Below, in pieces: positions 51,896 to 61,121 of a DNA stretch of 64,000 nucleotides. The notes beneath the pieces are model-generated. The model searched no databases, was not told the origin of the DNA, and saw only the letters and a program-made list of their open reading frames with translations. The stretch is from the NCBI RefSeq assembly GCF_004116405.1, contig NZ_SDIC01000003.1:558001-622000 (forward strand), in the 5' to 3' direction. Both the position numbers and the translations under genes were made by a program. This DNA is from Halegenticoccus tardaugens. GTDB lineage: Archaea > Halobacteriota > Halobacteria > Halobacteriales > Haloferacaceae. Each line of letters starts with the position of its first letter. Position 1 is the stretch's first letter.

Positions 51896-52540
51896 TTCGA
51901 TCGTTTTGCTGCGCCTGATCGGCGGTCGTCGATTGGTTCGGTTCGGTTCACGTCGTCCGTTTCTCCGACCGCATAATAAATTTACGCCACCTGGAATCTT
52001 TACGTCACCGACGATCGAGTATCCGACGACGAGGTGTTTAGCCCCGAACGCGCGCCCGGCATCGGGAGGAGCCGGTCGGAATCGAGGACGCGGATCGCGA
52101 TCGGGGTGTGACCGAGTGGCCACCCGATCGGCCCCCGCGTCCTCGAACGCGACGGACGCGAGCATCCGAGCGTTCGAGTCGCATCTCACCGCGCCGGACG
52201 CCGTCGACTTCGTCCACGTCCCCTACAGGACGGTCGACGGCAGCCCCCTCGAATCGAGCTTCGCCGCTACCTGCCTCACGAAGCAAACGGATCGCCTCGC
52301 CGACATGCGCGTGCTACGCACGGCGTACGCGGATCTGCCCACCACGTAACCGATTCCCGCCGTCGTCCCGGATCTCGCCCGTCGGTACAATTACTTTTGA
52401 AACGGAGTCCAAGCGCACCCGTCGCAGAGCGACGGACGCCCCGAACCGCGACCGTCCGGCGTCGCCGGTGAATCCGTGCCCCGGACCGACCGTCGGAACC
52501 GACGCGCGTTCGTGGATTTGTTATCTCATCATACGGTTTA
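51896..52540. other. Intergenic region between the 2HADH and RIO2 genes
   Basis: 645 bases with AT-rich promoter-like DNA at about 51970-52010 (AATAAATTTACG and TCTTTACGTC) behind the dehydrogenase start. The centre holds one weak GTG-started ORF (52116-52349). The rest, 52350-52540, shows no gene. Confidence 0.4.
52116..52349 (+). CDS. Possible small ORF or gene remnant
   Basis: A 77-aa GTG-started ORF with GC-rich third positions as in real genes (reading ...AFESHLTAPDAVDFVHVPYR...LADMRVLRTAYADLPTT). I do not recognise a domain. It could be a small protein, or the C-terminal remainder of a deleted gene. It lies alone between the dehydrogenase and RIO2 genes. Confidence 0.3.
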   Translation: MATRSAPASSNATDASIRAFESHLTAPDAVDFVHVPYRTVDGSPLESSFAATCLTKQTDRLADMRVLRTAYADLPTT

Positions 52541-53452
52541 TCACTTCGCGTGCGCCCGGACGGTGTCGAACGACGACTCGGCGACCGCGGTCGTCACGTC
52601 GCCGACGTCGATCGATTCGGGCGTATCCGTCGGGTACTTGCGGCGGAAGTAGCCGAGGAGGTTCTTCACGTCGCGTTCGAGCAGTTCGCGGGCGTTGTCG
52701 TGCTCCGTCGAAACCGCCTGGGGCCAATCGAAGATCGTCACGCCCCCCTCGCTGACGGAGACGTTGTACTCGCTCATGTCGGCGTGGACGAAGCCCGCCC
52801 CGTACGCGGTCGCGATCTCGCGGAGGATCAGATCGAGCACGCCGACAGCCTGCGACGGATCGAGTTTCGCGCGCGCGAGTTCGACCCCGTCGAGTTTGTC
52901 CATGACGATGGCGTGGCGGTTGTGATCGACTGGTCGGGGTACCGACACCACCGGGAAGAGTTCCGAGAGCGCCTCGTACTCCCGCTCGGCCGCCTTCCGG
53001 GCGGTGTAGAGCCACGAGACGTGTCGGTGGTCGGCGGTGTAGTCGCGCCCCCTGCTCACCTTTCTGAAGTTCGTGTACCCTTCCCGGTGGAACTTCAGCG
53101 CGAGCGGTTTGTACGACTGGACCTCGTACACGTCGCTCTCCTTGCCGACGCCGAGCGGTGCGCCCACCGCCTCGATCGTATCCCGCTCGGAGAACGCGCG
53201 GAGCGCGAGCGCGTCGTAGCCTTCGAACTCCAGCTGGTACCCCTCGTACTGGATCGTCTTTCGGGTGACGAGATCGCGCTGCATGCACCGGTCGAGCCGG
53301 TACGCCACCTCCTCCGGCGTCAGCCCCGAGTACTCCGGGATCTTCTCCCGGTTCACCCAGCGACTGAAGCGCATCCCCTGCTCGATCCCCGACAGCAGAT
53401 AGAAGTCCTCGGGTTCGAGGTCGGCCACGACGCTCGCGACGTTCTGTACCAT
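52541..53452 (-). CDS. rio2: RIO2-type atypical protein kinase
   Basis: A 303-aa RIO2 kinase/ATPase acting in small-subunit ribosome maturation. The N-terminal winged helix (about 1-85) starts MVQNVASVVADLEPEDFYLLSG, as in RIO2. The kinase lobe has the P-loop GVGKESDVYEV, LKFHREGYTNFRK with the catalytic Lys, the catalytic loop HADMSEYNV with Asp and the metal-binding IFDWPQAV. It is full length. It is separated by about 200 bases from the divergent lipoate ligase gene. Confidence 0.95.
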   Translation of the reverse strand: MVQNVASVVADLEPEDFYLLSGIEQGMRFSRWVNREKIPEYSGLTPEEVAYRLDRCMQRDLVTRKTIQYEGYQLEFEGYDALALRAFSERDTIEAVGAPLGVGKESDVYEVQSYKPLALKFHREGYTNFRKVSRGRDYTADHRHVSWLYTARKAAEREYEALSELFPVVSVPRPVDHNRHAIVMDKLDGVELARAKLDPSQAVGVLDLILREIATAYGAGFVHADMSEYNVSVSEGGVTIFDWPQAVSTEHDNARELLERDVKNLLGYFRRKYPTDTPESIDVGDVTTAVAESSFDTVRAHAK

Positions 53453-53657
53453 GGCGGGTGGACGCTCGCGTGGGGTAAAAGGCCCGCGAGTCGGGACCTC
53501 GTCGGTGATAAATTACTGAATGCTATACAAATTCGGATGCGATACGCGGAGAACGCCTCTCGGGGCGACGCTCGGCGGGCCGTCGTCGCGCACCGAACGC
53601 TCCGTCTCCCGGTCGACGGGACGCAACCGCTTTGCGGCCGCCGTTCGTAGCGCCCCC

Positions 53658-54467
53658 ATGGACGATCTGGCGCGGAAGGACTGGCGACTCGTCCGCGAGG
53701 AGTCCCGGTCCGGGGCGATGAACATGGCGCTCGACGAGATCGCCGCCGAAACGGCCGCGAACGGCGGCCCGCGGACGGTTCGCGTGTACCGCTGGGAGCC
53801 GAGCACCCTCTCTCTCGGCTACCGGCAGGATCCCGACACCGTCGACTGGGCCTTCTGCGACCGCGAGGGGATCGCCGTCACCCGGCGACAGACCGGCGGC
53901 GGCGGGATCTACCACGACAGCTTCGGCGACGTCTCCTACTCCATCGTCGCGCCGGCGGACGAACTGCCGGGGAAGCTCATGGACTGTTATCACCTCCTCC
54001 TCGCGCCGATACTCGACGCGTTCGGGCGCATGGGCGTCGACGCCGGCCTCGCCGACGATCCGCTCCCGGCGATCCACCCGCCGGCGTGTTACCTCCGCGA
54101 GTTGCACCCCGCTCACGACGTCACCGCCGACGGTCGAAAGATAAGCGGCAACGCCCAGTACCGCAGGCGGGACGCCGTCATCCAGCACGGCTCTCTCACC
54201 TTCTCGGTCCGCGCGGCGCGGCACCTCGGAACGTTCGCCGATCCCGATACCACTCCCGAGGCCTTCGAGGCGCGCGTCACCGGCATCGACGAGCAGGCGG
54301 CCGTCTCGCGGACGGACGCCGTCGCGGCCGTCGAAGGCGCCCTTCGCGACTGGGCGGACGCCGACGTCGGCTCGTGGACCGACGACGAACTCGCCGACGC
54401 GCGCGAGCGCGCGGAGACGAAGTACGAAAGCGACGAGTGGGTGCGCCGCCGACCGGCCGATCGCTGA
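53658..54467 (+). CDS. lplA: Lipoate-protein ligase / octanoyltransferase family (LplA)
   Basis: A 269-aa biotin/lipoate ligase-fold protein. It has [34 protein letters not shown] and the Lys-containing [12 protein letters not shown] motif, the attachment or adenylation site. The C-terminus is helical and acidic. The start at 53658 ([19 protein letters not shown]) fits the family; the earlier ATG at 53520 would add an unlike N-terminus. It would attach lipoate or octanoate to E2 or glycine-cleavage H proteins. Confidence 0.88.
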   Translation: MDDLARKDWRLVREESRSGAMNMALDEIAAETAANGGPRTVRVYRWEPSTLSLGYRQDPDTVDWAFCDREGIAVTRRQTGGGGIYHDSFGDVSYSIVAPADELPGKLMDCYHLLLAPILDAFGRMGVDAGLADDPLPAIHPPACYLRELHPAHDVTADGRKISGNAQYRRRDAVIQHGSLTFSVRAARHLGTFADPDTTPEAFEARVTGIDEQAAVSRTDAVAAVEGALRDWADADVGSWTDDELADARERAETKYESDEWVRRRPADR

Positions 54468-54492
54468 CTCGCCGATTCGGGCGCGCGCCGGT

Positions 54493-55050
54493 TCAAAAGC
54501 CGAATCGATCCCCGCCCGTCGCGCCGAACTCCTCTCGCACCACGTCGTACAGTTCGCCGATCGGGGGCGCGGCGCGCGTCGGATCGAGCCAGTGTCTTCC
54601 GACCCATCTGTACCGCACCGTCCCCTCCTCGTCGACGAGAAAACACGAGCGCTTCGACCGCCGAACCAGCCCGAAGGCGCGGTAGTCGACGCCGAACGCG
54701 CGGGCGAGTTCGAGGTCGGGATCCGAGTACAGCGGGAAACCGAGGTTCAGGCGGTCGATGAACCGCCTGTGCATCCCCGTTCCCGACTTGCTGACGCCGA
54801 CGACCTGCACCTCCTCCGCGCTCTCGAACCAGCCGAAATCACGGAGCGAACACCACTCGCGGACGCAATCCGGCGTGAAGTCGCCCGTGTAGAAGCACAG
54901 GAGCACCGGCTTTTCGGCGAAAAGTGCCGGCAGCGGCACCTCCTCGACGGATCCGTCCGGGCGGACGAGCGCTCCCGAAACGTCCGGCACCGCCGCGCCG
55001 ACTTCGATTCCGCCTCCGCTCTCTCCTCCGCTCACTCCCCTCCCGCTCAT
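54493..55050 (-). CDS. Peroxiredoxin/redoxin-like protein
   Basis: A 185-aa AhpC/TSA-fold protein. The peroxidatic region is [19 protein letters not shown] with the Cys of TPDC at about 59 and a further Cys four residues on. [10 protein letters not shown] is near the end. After a Gly/Ser-rich N-terminus, the fold begins at [15 protein letters not shown] bacterioferritin-comigratory type thiol peroxidase is the closest functional idea, but the resolving Cys is uncertain. It overlaps no gene and is convergent with lplA (25 bases). Confidence 0.82.
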   Translation of the reverse strand: MSGRGVSGGESGGGIEVGAAVPDVSGALVRPDGSVEEVPLPALFAEKPVLLCFYTGDFTPDCVREWCSLRDFGWFESAEEVQVVGVSKSGTGMHRRFIDRLNLGFPLYSDPDLELARAFGVDYRAFGLVRRSKRSCFLVDEEGTVRYRWVGRHWLDPTRAAPPIGELYDVVREEFGATGGDRFGF

Positions 55051-55146
55051 GCCAGGGACTTTCCAGCAACCGACATAATTGTTCGGACCCGTCTCGTCGG
55101 CGACGACTCCGAAGTCCCTTTGAGGGTCGGCTTCCTGCGCTCGCTC

Positions 55147-55977
55147 ATGCGAGTCGGAGCACACGTATCCATCGCCGGCGGCGTCGACAACGCCGTGGGG
55201 CGACAGCGCGAGGTCGGCGGCAACTGCGGACAGATCTTCACCCACTCCCCGCAGGTCTGGCAGGATCCCAACATCGACGACGAGGAGGCCGAGGCGTTCC
55301 GCGAGGGGACGGCGCGCGACCTCGACGGTCCGTGGGTCATCCACTCGTCGTACCTCGTCAACCTCTGCACCCCGAAGGACGACCTCCGCGCGAAATCCAT
55401 CGACAGCATGCAGAAGGAGGTCGACGCGGCGGCGAAACTCGGCGTCGAGTACGTGAACGTCCACCTCGGCGCGCACACCGGCGCGGGCGTCGAGCGGGGC
55501 ATCTCGAACGCCGCGAGCGCCCTCGACGAACTCGACGTACCGGACGGCGTGACCGTCCTCGTCGAGAGCGACGCCGGCAGCGGGACGAAACTCGGCGGCG
55601 ACTTCGAGCACCTCGCACGCGTCCTCGACGAGAGCGACCAGGAACTCGACGTCTGTCTCGACACCGCCCACGCCTTCGCCGCCGGCTACGACCTCTCGAC
55701 CGAAGTCGGCGTCGCGAACGCCGTGAGCGAGTTCGACGACGTGATCGGCCTCGAGCACCTGAAGTGCGTCCACCTCAACGACTCCAAGCACGAGTGCGGC
55801 ACCAACAAGGACGAACACGCCCACATCGGCGAGGGACTGATCGGCGATGAAGGGATGCGCGCGATCGTCAACCATCCGGACCTGCGCGACGTGCCGCTCG
55901 TGCTCGAAACCCCGAACGAGGACGGCAAGGGCTTCGCCTGGAACATCGCGCGCGTGAAGGAACTGCGCGCGAACTGA
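55147..55977 (+). CDS. nfo: Endonuclease IV (AP endonuclease)
   Basis: A 276-aa endonuclease IV for base excision repair at abasic sites. All zinc-site blocks are present in order: [72 protein letters not shown] and LETPNEDG. The start at 55147 is at the family position. It is full length. It is divergent from the peroxiredoxin-like gene. Confidence 0.95.
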   Translation: MRVGAHVSIAGGVDNAVGRQREVGGNCGQIFTHSPQVWQDPNIDDEEAEAFREGTARDLDGPWVIHSSYLVNLCTPKDDLRAKSIDSMQKEVDAAAKLGVEYVNVHLGAHTGAGVERGISNAASALDELDVPDGVTVLVESDAGSGTKLGGDFEHLARVLDESDQELDVCLDTAHAFAAGYDLSTEVGVANAVSEFDDVIGLEHLKCVHLNDSKHECGTNKDEHAHIGEGLIGDEGMRAIVNHPDLRDVPLVLETPNEDGKGFAWNIARVKELRAN

Positions 55978-56047
55978 GCGGATCGCCGTCGACCGCACCG
56001 GGGCGCGAATCCGGTGGCTTTTCTCCCGGGCGGCCGAACGGTTCGCC

Positions 56048-56851
56048 ATGCGTCGCTTCTCCGCCGCGTACCTCAGCCGGACCCGCGAGGGGATGTGGGA
56101 GGGCTCCCGCGAGGCGCTCTCGGACCTCGACCTCCGCCACCGCGACCGCGTCCTCGACGTCGGCTGCGGCACCGGCGAGCTCTCCCGGGTGCTCGCCGCG
56201 GAGGCCGGCCCCGGGTGCGACGTGTACGGACTCGACGCCGACCCGTCGCTCCTCCGCGTCGCCCGTCGGGAGACGGGCCTTCCCCTCCTCGCGGGCGACG
56301 CGACCCGCCTCCCGTTCCCCGACGGATCGTTCGACCTCGTCGTCTGCCAGGCGCTCCTCGTGAACCTGCCCGAGCCGGCGCGGGCGCTCCGCGAGTTCGC
56401 CCGCGTCTCGTCCGACCTCGTCGCGGCGGTCGAACCGGACAACGCCGACGTGGGCGTCGACTCGACGGTCGACCGCGAGACGGCGCTCGAGCGGCGCGTA
56501 CGCGAGGCGTACCTGCGCGGCGTCGAGACCGACGTGGCGCTCGGCGACGCGACGCCGGAGCTGTTCCGCGCCGTCGGGCTGACGGCCGTGCGACGACGTC
56601 GATATCACCACCGAAAGCTCGTCGAGCCGCCGTACGACGAGCGCGAACTGGCGGGCGCGACGCGAAAGGCGACCGGTGCCGGCATCGCCGACCACGAGAC
56701 GGAACTCCGGCGGGTGCTGTCGGACGCGGCGTACGACGAGCTCAGAGGCGAGTGGCGAAAGATGGGCCGGGAGGTCGCGGCGCAGATGCGACGCGGGACG
56801 TACAGGCGGGCGGAAGTGGTGCCGTTCGACGTGACGGTCGGCCGGGTGTAG
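56048..56851 (+). CDS. SAM-dependent methyltransferase (class I)
   Basis: A 267-aa Rossmann-fold methyltransferase. Motif I is VLDVGCGTGELSRVLA at about 35-50, the acidic residue after beta 2 is in VYGLDADPSLL, and motif IV is SFDLVVCQALLVNLPEP. The C-terminal 130 residues are basic and of unknown specificity. The substrate is unknown. It is followed seven bases later by a convergent gene. Confidence 0.88.
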   Translation: MRRFSAAYLSRTREGMWEGSREALSDLDLRHRDRVLDVGCGTGELSRVLAAEAGPGCDVYGLDADPSLLRVARRETGLPLLAGDATRLPFPDGSFDLVVCQALLVNLPEPARALREFARVSSDLVAAVEPDNADVGVDSTVDRETALERRVREAYLRGVETDVALGDATPELFRAVGLTAVRRRRYHHRKLVEPPYDERELAGATRKATGAGIADHETELRRVLSDAAYDELRGEWRKMGREVAAQMRRGTYRRAEVVPFDVTVGRV

Positions 56852-56857
56852 CCGCCT

Positions 56858-57505
56858 TCACACCACGTCGCCGCGGACGGTCGCGCCCGTCTGCCGCGCC
56901 CGGTGCTCGCGTATCGCCGTCGCGGCCTCCTCGGCCGTCTCGGCGTCGAGCCCGAGCATCTCCAGCGCGCCCGACAGCGTCGGAAAGGGCAACTCGCCGC
57001 CGCGGAGCTTCTCCATCGACTCCTCCCCGTACGTCCCGTCGATCCACAGGCACACCCCGCGAGGATCGAGAATCTGATCGTACGCTTCGCGGGCCATCGC
57101 CCCTCGCAGACGCTGGGTGACGTTCTCGTCGAAGCTGGCGTTGCACACTTCGAGGTGGATCGGCTCCTCGCTGTCCGGGAGGAGGTGGGCGGCGAGACAC
57201 TTTTCGGGCGCGGCGTGGCCGTTGTCGTTCGCGCGGACGCGCTCGGGGAACCGCTCGGCCCACTCGGCGGAGACGCTCTTTCCGACGCCCTTCACGCCGT
57301 GCGATTCGACGAACTTCGCCTCCTTCTCCCCGTCGCCGCGCAGGAGGATGTCCTTCGTGAGGTACACGTCCAGTCGGTCGACGGGGTCGAGTCCGAGCGC
57401 GACGTCGCCGTACACCCAGACCTCGCGGACGGGGACGGGCATCGGATCGGACTCGACGGTCCGGACGAGCTCCTCGACGCGGTCGAGTGCGGCGCTGCGG
57501 TCCAT
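56858..57505 (-). CDS. Conserved haloarchaeal protein of unknown function
   Basis: A 215-aa acidic protein. Near residues 25-50 it reads VREVWVYGDVALGLDPVDRLDVYLTKD, which loosely resembles the G-D/S ... D-x-D core of minimal nucleotidyltransferases, but the match is weak. The C-terminal helical part (about 175-205) has EMLGLDAETAEEAATAIREHRARQ. The start at 57505 excludes an Arg/Pro-rich extension overlapping the next gene's end. I do not recognise a known family with confidence. Confidence 0.7.
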   Translation of the reverse strand: MDRSAALDRVEELVRTVESDPMPVPVREVWVYGDVALGLDPVDRLDVYLTKDILLRGDGEKEAKFVESHGVKGVGKSVSAEWAERFPERVRANDNGHAAPEKCLAAHLLPDSEEPIHLEVCNASFDENVTQRLRGAMAREAYDQILDPRGVCLWIDGTYGEESMEKLRGGELPFPTLSGALEMLGLDAETAEEAATAIREHRARQTGATVRGDVV

Positions 57506-57564
57506 CGGAGTGGAGTCGGGCCCGCGGCGGCAAAACGGTTTCCGACCCGCGGTCGGGTGCGGCC

Positions 57565-58338
57565 CTACTCGCTCCCGAGCGCCTCCGTCGCGTCGTCGCG
57601 CGGGCGGTAGCCGATGGCCCGCTGGCCGTGCGTGAGCGAGAGGTACCGGTCGTCGTTCCGCGAGACCGCGTGAACCGTCACCGGCGATTCCCGCAGGTCG
57701 GCCGTCGCGGCGGCGCGGATCGCCCGCTCGCAGTCGCGGGGGCTGAGCCACATCGCCCGCGCGAACCGCGAGTCGGTCTCCGGATCTTCCTGCGTCCCCG
57801 CGAGGTCGTCCGCGGACAGCAGCCAGCCGATGCGCAGGTTGACGACCTCGATGCCGTGCCGCTCCGCGTAGTAGTTGCCGAGGGCCTCGCCGGCGACCTT
57901 CGACACCCCGTAGTAGGAGTCGGGAAACGGCGGGTCGTCGGGCGTGACGGCCCGGTACTCTTCGGCCAGCGACTCCGGCTCGGCGGCGTCGCCGACGTTG
58001 TACATGTGGACCGCGTGGTTGGAGCTCGCGAAGACGACGCGGTCGAGGTCGTTCCGCACGGCGGCCTCGTAGGCGTTGTACGTCCCGCCGACGTTCACCT
58101 CGAACACGGCGTCCCAGTCCGCGCTCGGCGAGGGGTTCGCCGCGAGGTGGACGAGGACGTCCTGTCCGTCGAGGGCGTCGACGAACGCGTCGCGGTCCTC
58201 GACGCTCAGGATCTCGCTTTCGAGGTCGTCGTGCTCGCGGTGCGTGATCGGCGTCACCTCGTGGTCGGCGTCCGCGAACGCGTCGAGCGCCCGTCGACCG
58301 ACGTTCCCCGCCGCGCCGGTGATGGCGATCCGTGTCAT
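57565..58338 (-). CDS. Extended SDR, Azf / uronate-dehydrogenase-like
   Basis: A 257-aa NAD-binding extended short-chain dehydrogenase. It has TGAAGNVGRRAL at the N-terminus, HLAANPSPSADWDAV, ASSNHAVHMY, the catalytic YYGVSKVAGE Tyr-x3-Lys, and VVNLRIGWLL and AMWLSPRDCERAI, all shared with haloarchaeal glucose-6-phosphate dehydrogenase Azf and bacterial uronate dehydrogenase. The sugar substrate cannot be decided. The start at 58338 is the canonical N-terminus. It is divergent from ncsA. Confidence 0.85.
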   Translation of the reverse strand: MTRIAITGAAGNVGRRALDAFADADHEVTPITHREHDDLESEILSVEDRDAFVDALDGQDVLVHLAANPSPSADWDAVFEVNVGGTYNAYEAAVRNDLDRVVFASSNHAVHMYNVGDAAEPESLAEEYRAVTPDDPPFPDSYYGVSKVAGEALGNYYAERHGIEVVNLRIGWLLSADDLAGTQEDPETDSRFARAMWLSPRDCERAIRAAATADLRESPVTVHAVSRNDDRYLSLTHGQRAIGYRPRDDATEALGSE

Positions 58339-58458
58339 ACGGGTCGTTCCCTCGCCGCGGGCAAGTGCGTCACGGCCGTCGGACGCGGGGGACGTGGGAG
58401 GTCGCGGGCGAGTGGTCGAGACGAAACCGTCATCAACGCCGACCGACAACGCCCCCCA

Positions 58459-59433
58459 ATGGAGTGCGACAAGTGCGACCGCGACGCGGTGATGCACGCG
58501 GCCTACTCCGGGGCGCACCTCTGCGAGACTCACTTTTGCGCCTCCGTCGAGAAGCGCGTCCGCCGCCGCGTCCGCGAGGACTCGCTGCTCCCCGCCGACG
58601 CCACGCCCGACGACCCCGACACGTGGGTGATCGGCCTCTCCGGCGGGAAGGACAGCGTCGTCCTCACCGCCATCCTCGACGAGACGTTCGGCCGCGACCC
58701 CCGCGTCGAACTCGTCGCCCTCTCGATCCACGAGGGGATCGAGGGCTACCGCGACGAGAGCCTCGACGCCTGCGTCGAACTCGCCGCGGACCTCGACCTG
58801 CGCCACGAGGTCGTCACCTACGAGGAGGAACTCGGCGTCCGGATGGACGACGTGGCCGAGAAGGATCCCGTGAACATGGCCCCCTGCGCGTACTGCGGCG
58901 TCTTCCGGCGCGACCTGCTCGAATCGCACGCGGCGGAACTCGGCGCGGACAAGCTCCTGACCGGCCACAACCTCGACGACGAGGCCCAGACCGCGCTGAT
59001 GAACGTCTTCGAAGGCGACGTGAGGCAGGTCGCAAAGCACTTCGACGCCAGCCTCGGGAGCTTCGACGAGCGGGAGGAGGGGTCCGACTTCGTCCCGCGC
59101 GCGAAGCCCTTGCGGGACGTGCCGGAAAAGGAGGTCGCCCTCTACGCCCACCTCAAAGAGCTCCCGGCGCACATCACCGAGTGCCCCCACGCCAGCGAAG
59201 CCTACCGCGGCGAGATCCAGCGGCTGCTCTTGAAGCTGGAGGAGAACCACCCCGGCACCCGCCACTCGATCATGGCCGGTTACGAGGAACTGGCCGAGCT
59301 GGCCGCGATCCGGTACCGAAGCGACGGAAGCGACGACGCCGGCGAACTCGGCGAGTGCGAGCGGTGCGGGTCGAAGACGGCGCGCGACGTCTGCCGGAAG
59401 TGCAGGCTGATCGACGCCGTCGAAGCCGCGTGA
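58459..59433 (+). CDS. ncsA: tRNA 2-thiolation protein NcsA (TtuA/Ncs6 family)
   Basis: A 324-aa ATP-pyrophosphatase that puts sulfur on C2 of the wobble uridine (mcm5s2U-type) of tRNAs. The N-terminal zinc ribbon is CDKCDRDAVM...CETHFC, the PP-loop is GLSGGKDSVVL at about 62-72, the catalytic region has APCAYCGVFRRD with two Cys and GHNLDDEAQTALMN, and a C-terminal zinc ribbon CERCGSKTARDVCRKC ends the protein. It receives sulfur from SAMP2 activated by UbaA, whose gene is at 36791-37600 in this window. Confidence 0.93.
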   Translation: MECDKCDRDAVMHAAYSGAHLCETHFCASVEKRVRRRVREDSLLPADATPDDPDTWVIGLSGGKDSVVLTAILDETFGRDPRVELVALSIHEGIEGYRDESLDACVELAADLDLRHEVVTYEEELGVRMDDVAEKDPVNMAPCAYCGVFRRDLLESHAAELGADKLLTGHNLDDEAQTALMNVFEGDVRQVAKHFDASLGSFDEREEGSDFVPRAKPLRDVPEKEVALYAHLKELPAHITECPHASEAYRGEIQRLLLKLEENHPGTRHSIMAGYEELAELAAIRYRSDGSDDAGELGECERCGSKTARDVCRKCRLIDAVEAA

Positions 59434-59558
59434 GAAGAGTACCGCGCGACCGCCGATCGGCTCGGTGGCCGCGGCGCTTCCGTCGCGTCGAAAGCCGATC
59501 CGCGTCGAAGGTCGATCCGCGTAGAATCGAGTTTCGCGTAGAACCGAGACCGACCGCG

Positions 59559-60719
59559 TCAGCGAATGACGTCGAGCCCGTTGTTCTGTTCGAGTTCGTC
59601 CTGCCCGCCGTCTGACTGCCAGGCGGCGCTCGCGTTCGCCTTGGCGTCGAAGTCGGCGACCTCCTGGATGCTCTCGCGCGACTTGTCGGCCTGTTTTTGC
59701 GTCGTCGGGCCGAGCACCTGCGCGCTCTGGACGCCGGTCATGATCGCCATGACCCGAACCTTCCCCTTGTACTCCTCCTGGATGCGCGCGCCCCAGATGA
59801 CGTTCGCGCTCGCCTCCAGCCGCTCCGTGATGTTGTCGGCGATGCCCTCGGCCTCCTTGAGCGTGAGGTCGGGGCCGCCGGTGATGTGGACGAGACCGCC
59901 CGAAGCGCCGCGGTAGTCCACGTCGAGGAGGGGGTGGTTCATCGCGTCGCGAACCACCTCGTCGGTCTTGTTCTTGTCCTGCGTCTCGCCGACGAGCATC
60001 ACCGCGACGCCGCCCTGGTTCATGATCGTCGACATGTCCGCGTAGTCCAGGTTGATGAGCGAGGGCTGGGTGATCGTCTCGGAGATGCCCTTGACGGTCT
60101 CGGCGATGATCTGGTCCATCACCGAGAACGCCTTGCCGATGGGCAGGTTCGGGACGTAATCGAGGAGCCGGTTGTTGTCGAGGACGATGATCGAGTCGGC
60201 CTCGTTGCGGAGCTTTTCGAGCCCCTCCTCGGCCTTGACCGTCCGCGCGCGCTCGACGTTGAACGGCGTCGACACCATGCCGACGACGATCGCGCCCTGC
60301 TCCTTCGCGATCTTCGCGACGACGGGTGCCGCGCCGGTCCCCGTCCCGCCGCCCATGCCGGCGGTGACGAACACGAGATCGGCGCTGTCGAGCACGTCCT
60401 TGATGGTTCCCCGGGCCATCTCGGTCGCGCGCTCGCCCATCTCCGGATCGCCGCCGGCGCCGAGGCCGGCGGTCAGCGACTTGCCGACGAGGATCTTCGT
60501 GTCGGCCTCGATCATCTTCAGGTGCTGTTTGTCGGTGTTGATCGCCACCGTGTCGGCACCGTCGACGCCGATGTTGTAGAGCCGGTTGATCGTGTTGTTG
60601 CCGGCCCCGCCGCAGCCGACGATGACGATGCGCGGATCGCCGAACTCGTCGTCGTCCACGTTCATCTCCTGCTGCTCCTTCTCGGCGTTCTCCAGGGCGT
60701 CCTGGACGATGTCCTGCAT
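59559..60719 (-). CDS. ftsZ2: Cell-division protein FtsZ2
   Basis: A 386-aa tubulin-family GTPase. GTP-binding sequences are [17 protein letters not shown] and the tubulin signature [12 protein letters not shown]. The N-terminus [18 protein letters not shown] and the C-terminus rich in Ala/Ser/Gln match FtsZ2, not FtsZ1, of haloarchaea. FtsZ2 drives constriction after FtsZ1 sets the ring. The ATG at 60719 is two bases after the cdrS stop codon; a GTG at 60725 that overlaps that stop as GTGA is an alternative start. Confidence 0.95.
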   Translation of the reverse strand: MQDIVQDALENAEKEQQEMNVDDDEFGDPRIVIVGCGGAGNNTINRLYNIGVDGADTVAINTDKQHLKMIEADTKILVGKSLTAGLGAGGDPEMGERATEMARGTIKDVLDSADLVFVTAGMGGGTGTGAAPVVAKIAKEQGAIVVGMVSTPFNVERARTVKAEEGLEKLRNEADSIIVLDNNRLLDYVPNLPIGKAFSVMDQIIAETVKGISETITQPSLINLDYADMSTIMNQGGVAVMLVGETQDKNKTDEVVRDAMNHPLLDVDYRGASGGLVHITGGPDLTLKEAEGIADNITERLEASANVIWGARIQEEYKGKVRVMAIMTGVQSAQVLGPTTQKQADKSRESIQEVADFDAKANASAAWQSDGGQDELEQNNGLDVIR

Positions 60720-60721
60720 AC

Positions 60722-60910
60722 TCACACCTTCGCCCAGCTGCGCTCTGCTGTCTTCGGCTTCGTCGACTCGCGTTTGTCGGCCTGTTCGTTGAGCATGTCG
60801 CGGACCGCCGACCGGATGGCCTCGCTCCGGTTCGGGAACTCGCCGGTCTCGACCATCTGTTCGACCTCCTCGATCTGCTGCTTCGGGATTCGTAGTGTCA
60901 CACGCTCCAT
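60722..60910 (-). CDS. cdrS: Ribbon-helix-helix regulator CdrS
   Basis: A 62-aa DNA-binding protein: the beta strand [11 protein letters not shown] and the helices [11 protein letters not shown] and [13 protein letters not shown] form the CopG/MetJ-type ribbon-helix-helix. It corresponds to CdrS, which controls ftsZ2 and cell division in Halobacterium salinarum. The start at 60910 (MERVTLR) fits the fold; an ATG at 60919 adds three residues. It is co-transcribed with ftsZ2. Confidence 0.92.
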   Translation of the reverse strand: MERVTLRIPKQQIEEVEQMVETGEFPNRSEAIRSAVRDMLNEQADKRESTKPKTAERSWAKV

Positions 60911-61012
60911 ATTTTGCATTCCCCCGGTAAGACGGCGGACCCGCGTCCGTGCGACCGCCTCACGCGCTGCCGACGGGCCGCGCGGGCGTTTCCGCCCTCC
61001 CGATCGGACGCT

Positions 61013-61030
61013 GTAAGACGACCGTCTTAC
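61013..61030. promoter_or_regulatory. Perfect palindrome in the cdrS-ftsZ2 promoter
   Basis: GTAAGACG, a two-base spacer, CGTCTTAC (18 bases). A TATA-like element on the minus strand (TTTTATAA at about 61055-61062) predicts the transcription start near 61030, at this palindrome. It is a good operator candidate for a dimeric ribbon-helix-helix protein (CdrS or CdrL). Confidence 0.65.
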
Positions 61031-61054
61031 GCGACAGTATGCACATAGCGATAG

Positions 61055-61062
61055 GTTATAAA
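61055..61062 (-). promoter_or_regulatory. TATA-like box of the cdrS-ftsZ2 operon
   Basis: On the minus strand TTTTATAA lies about 145 bases before the cdrS start. Its spacing to the palindrome at 61013-61030 fits box A plus a start site about 25 bases on. Confidence 0.5.
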
Positions 61063-61075
61063 ACTAACGGCAATT

Positions 61076-61082
61076 GTAAGAC
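61076..61082. promoter_or_regulatory. Half-site of the palindrome
   Basis: GTAAGAC repeats one arm of the 61013-61030 palindrome just upstream of the TATA-like box. A further GTCTTAC at 61345-61351 lies inside cdrL and may be chance. Confidence 0.4.
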
Positions 61083-61121
61083 AAACCCGCGAGAGTCGCG
61101 TATACGCGGCTCCGAGGGCGT

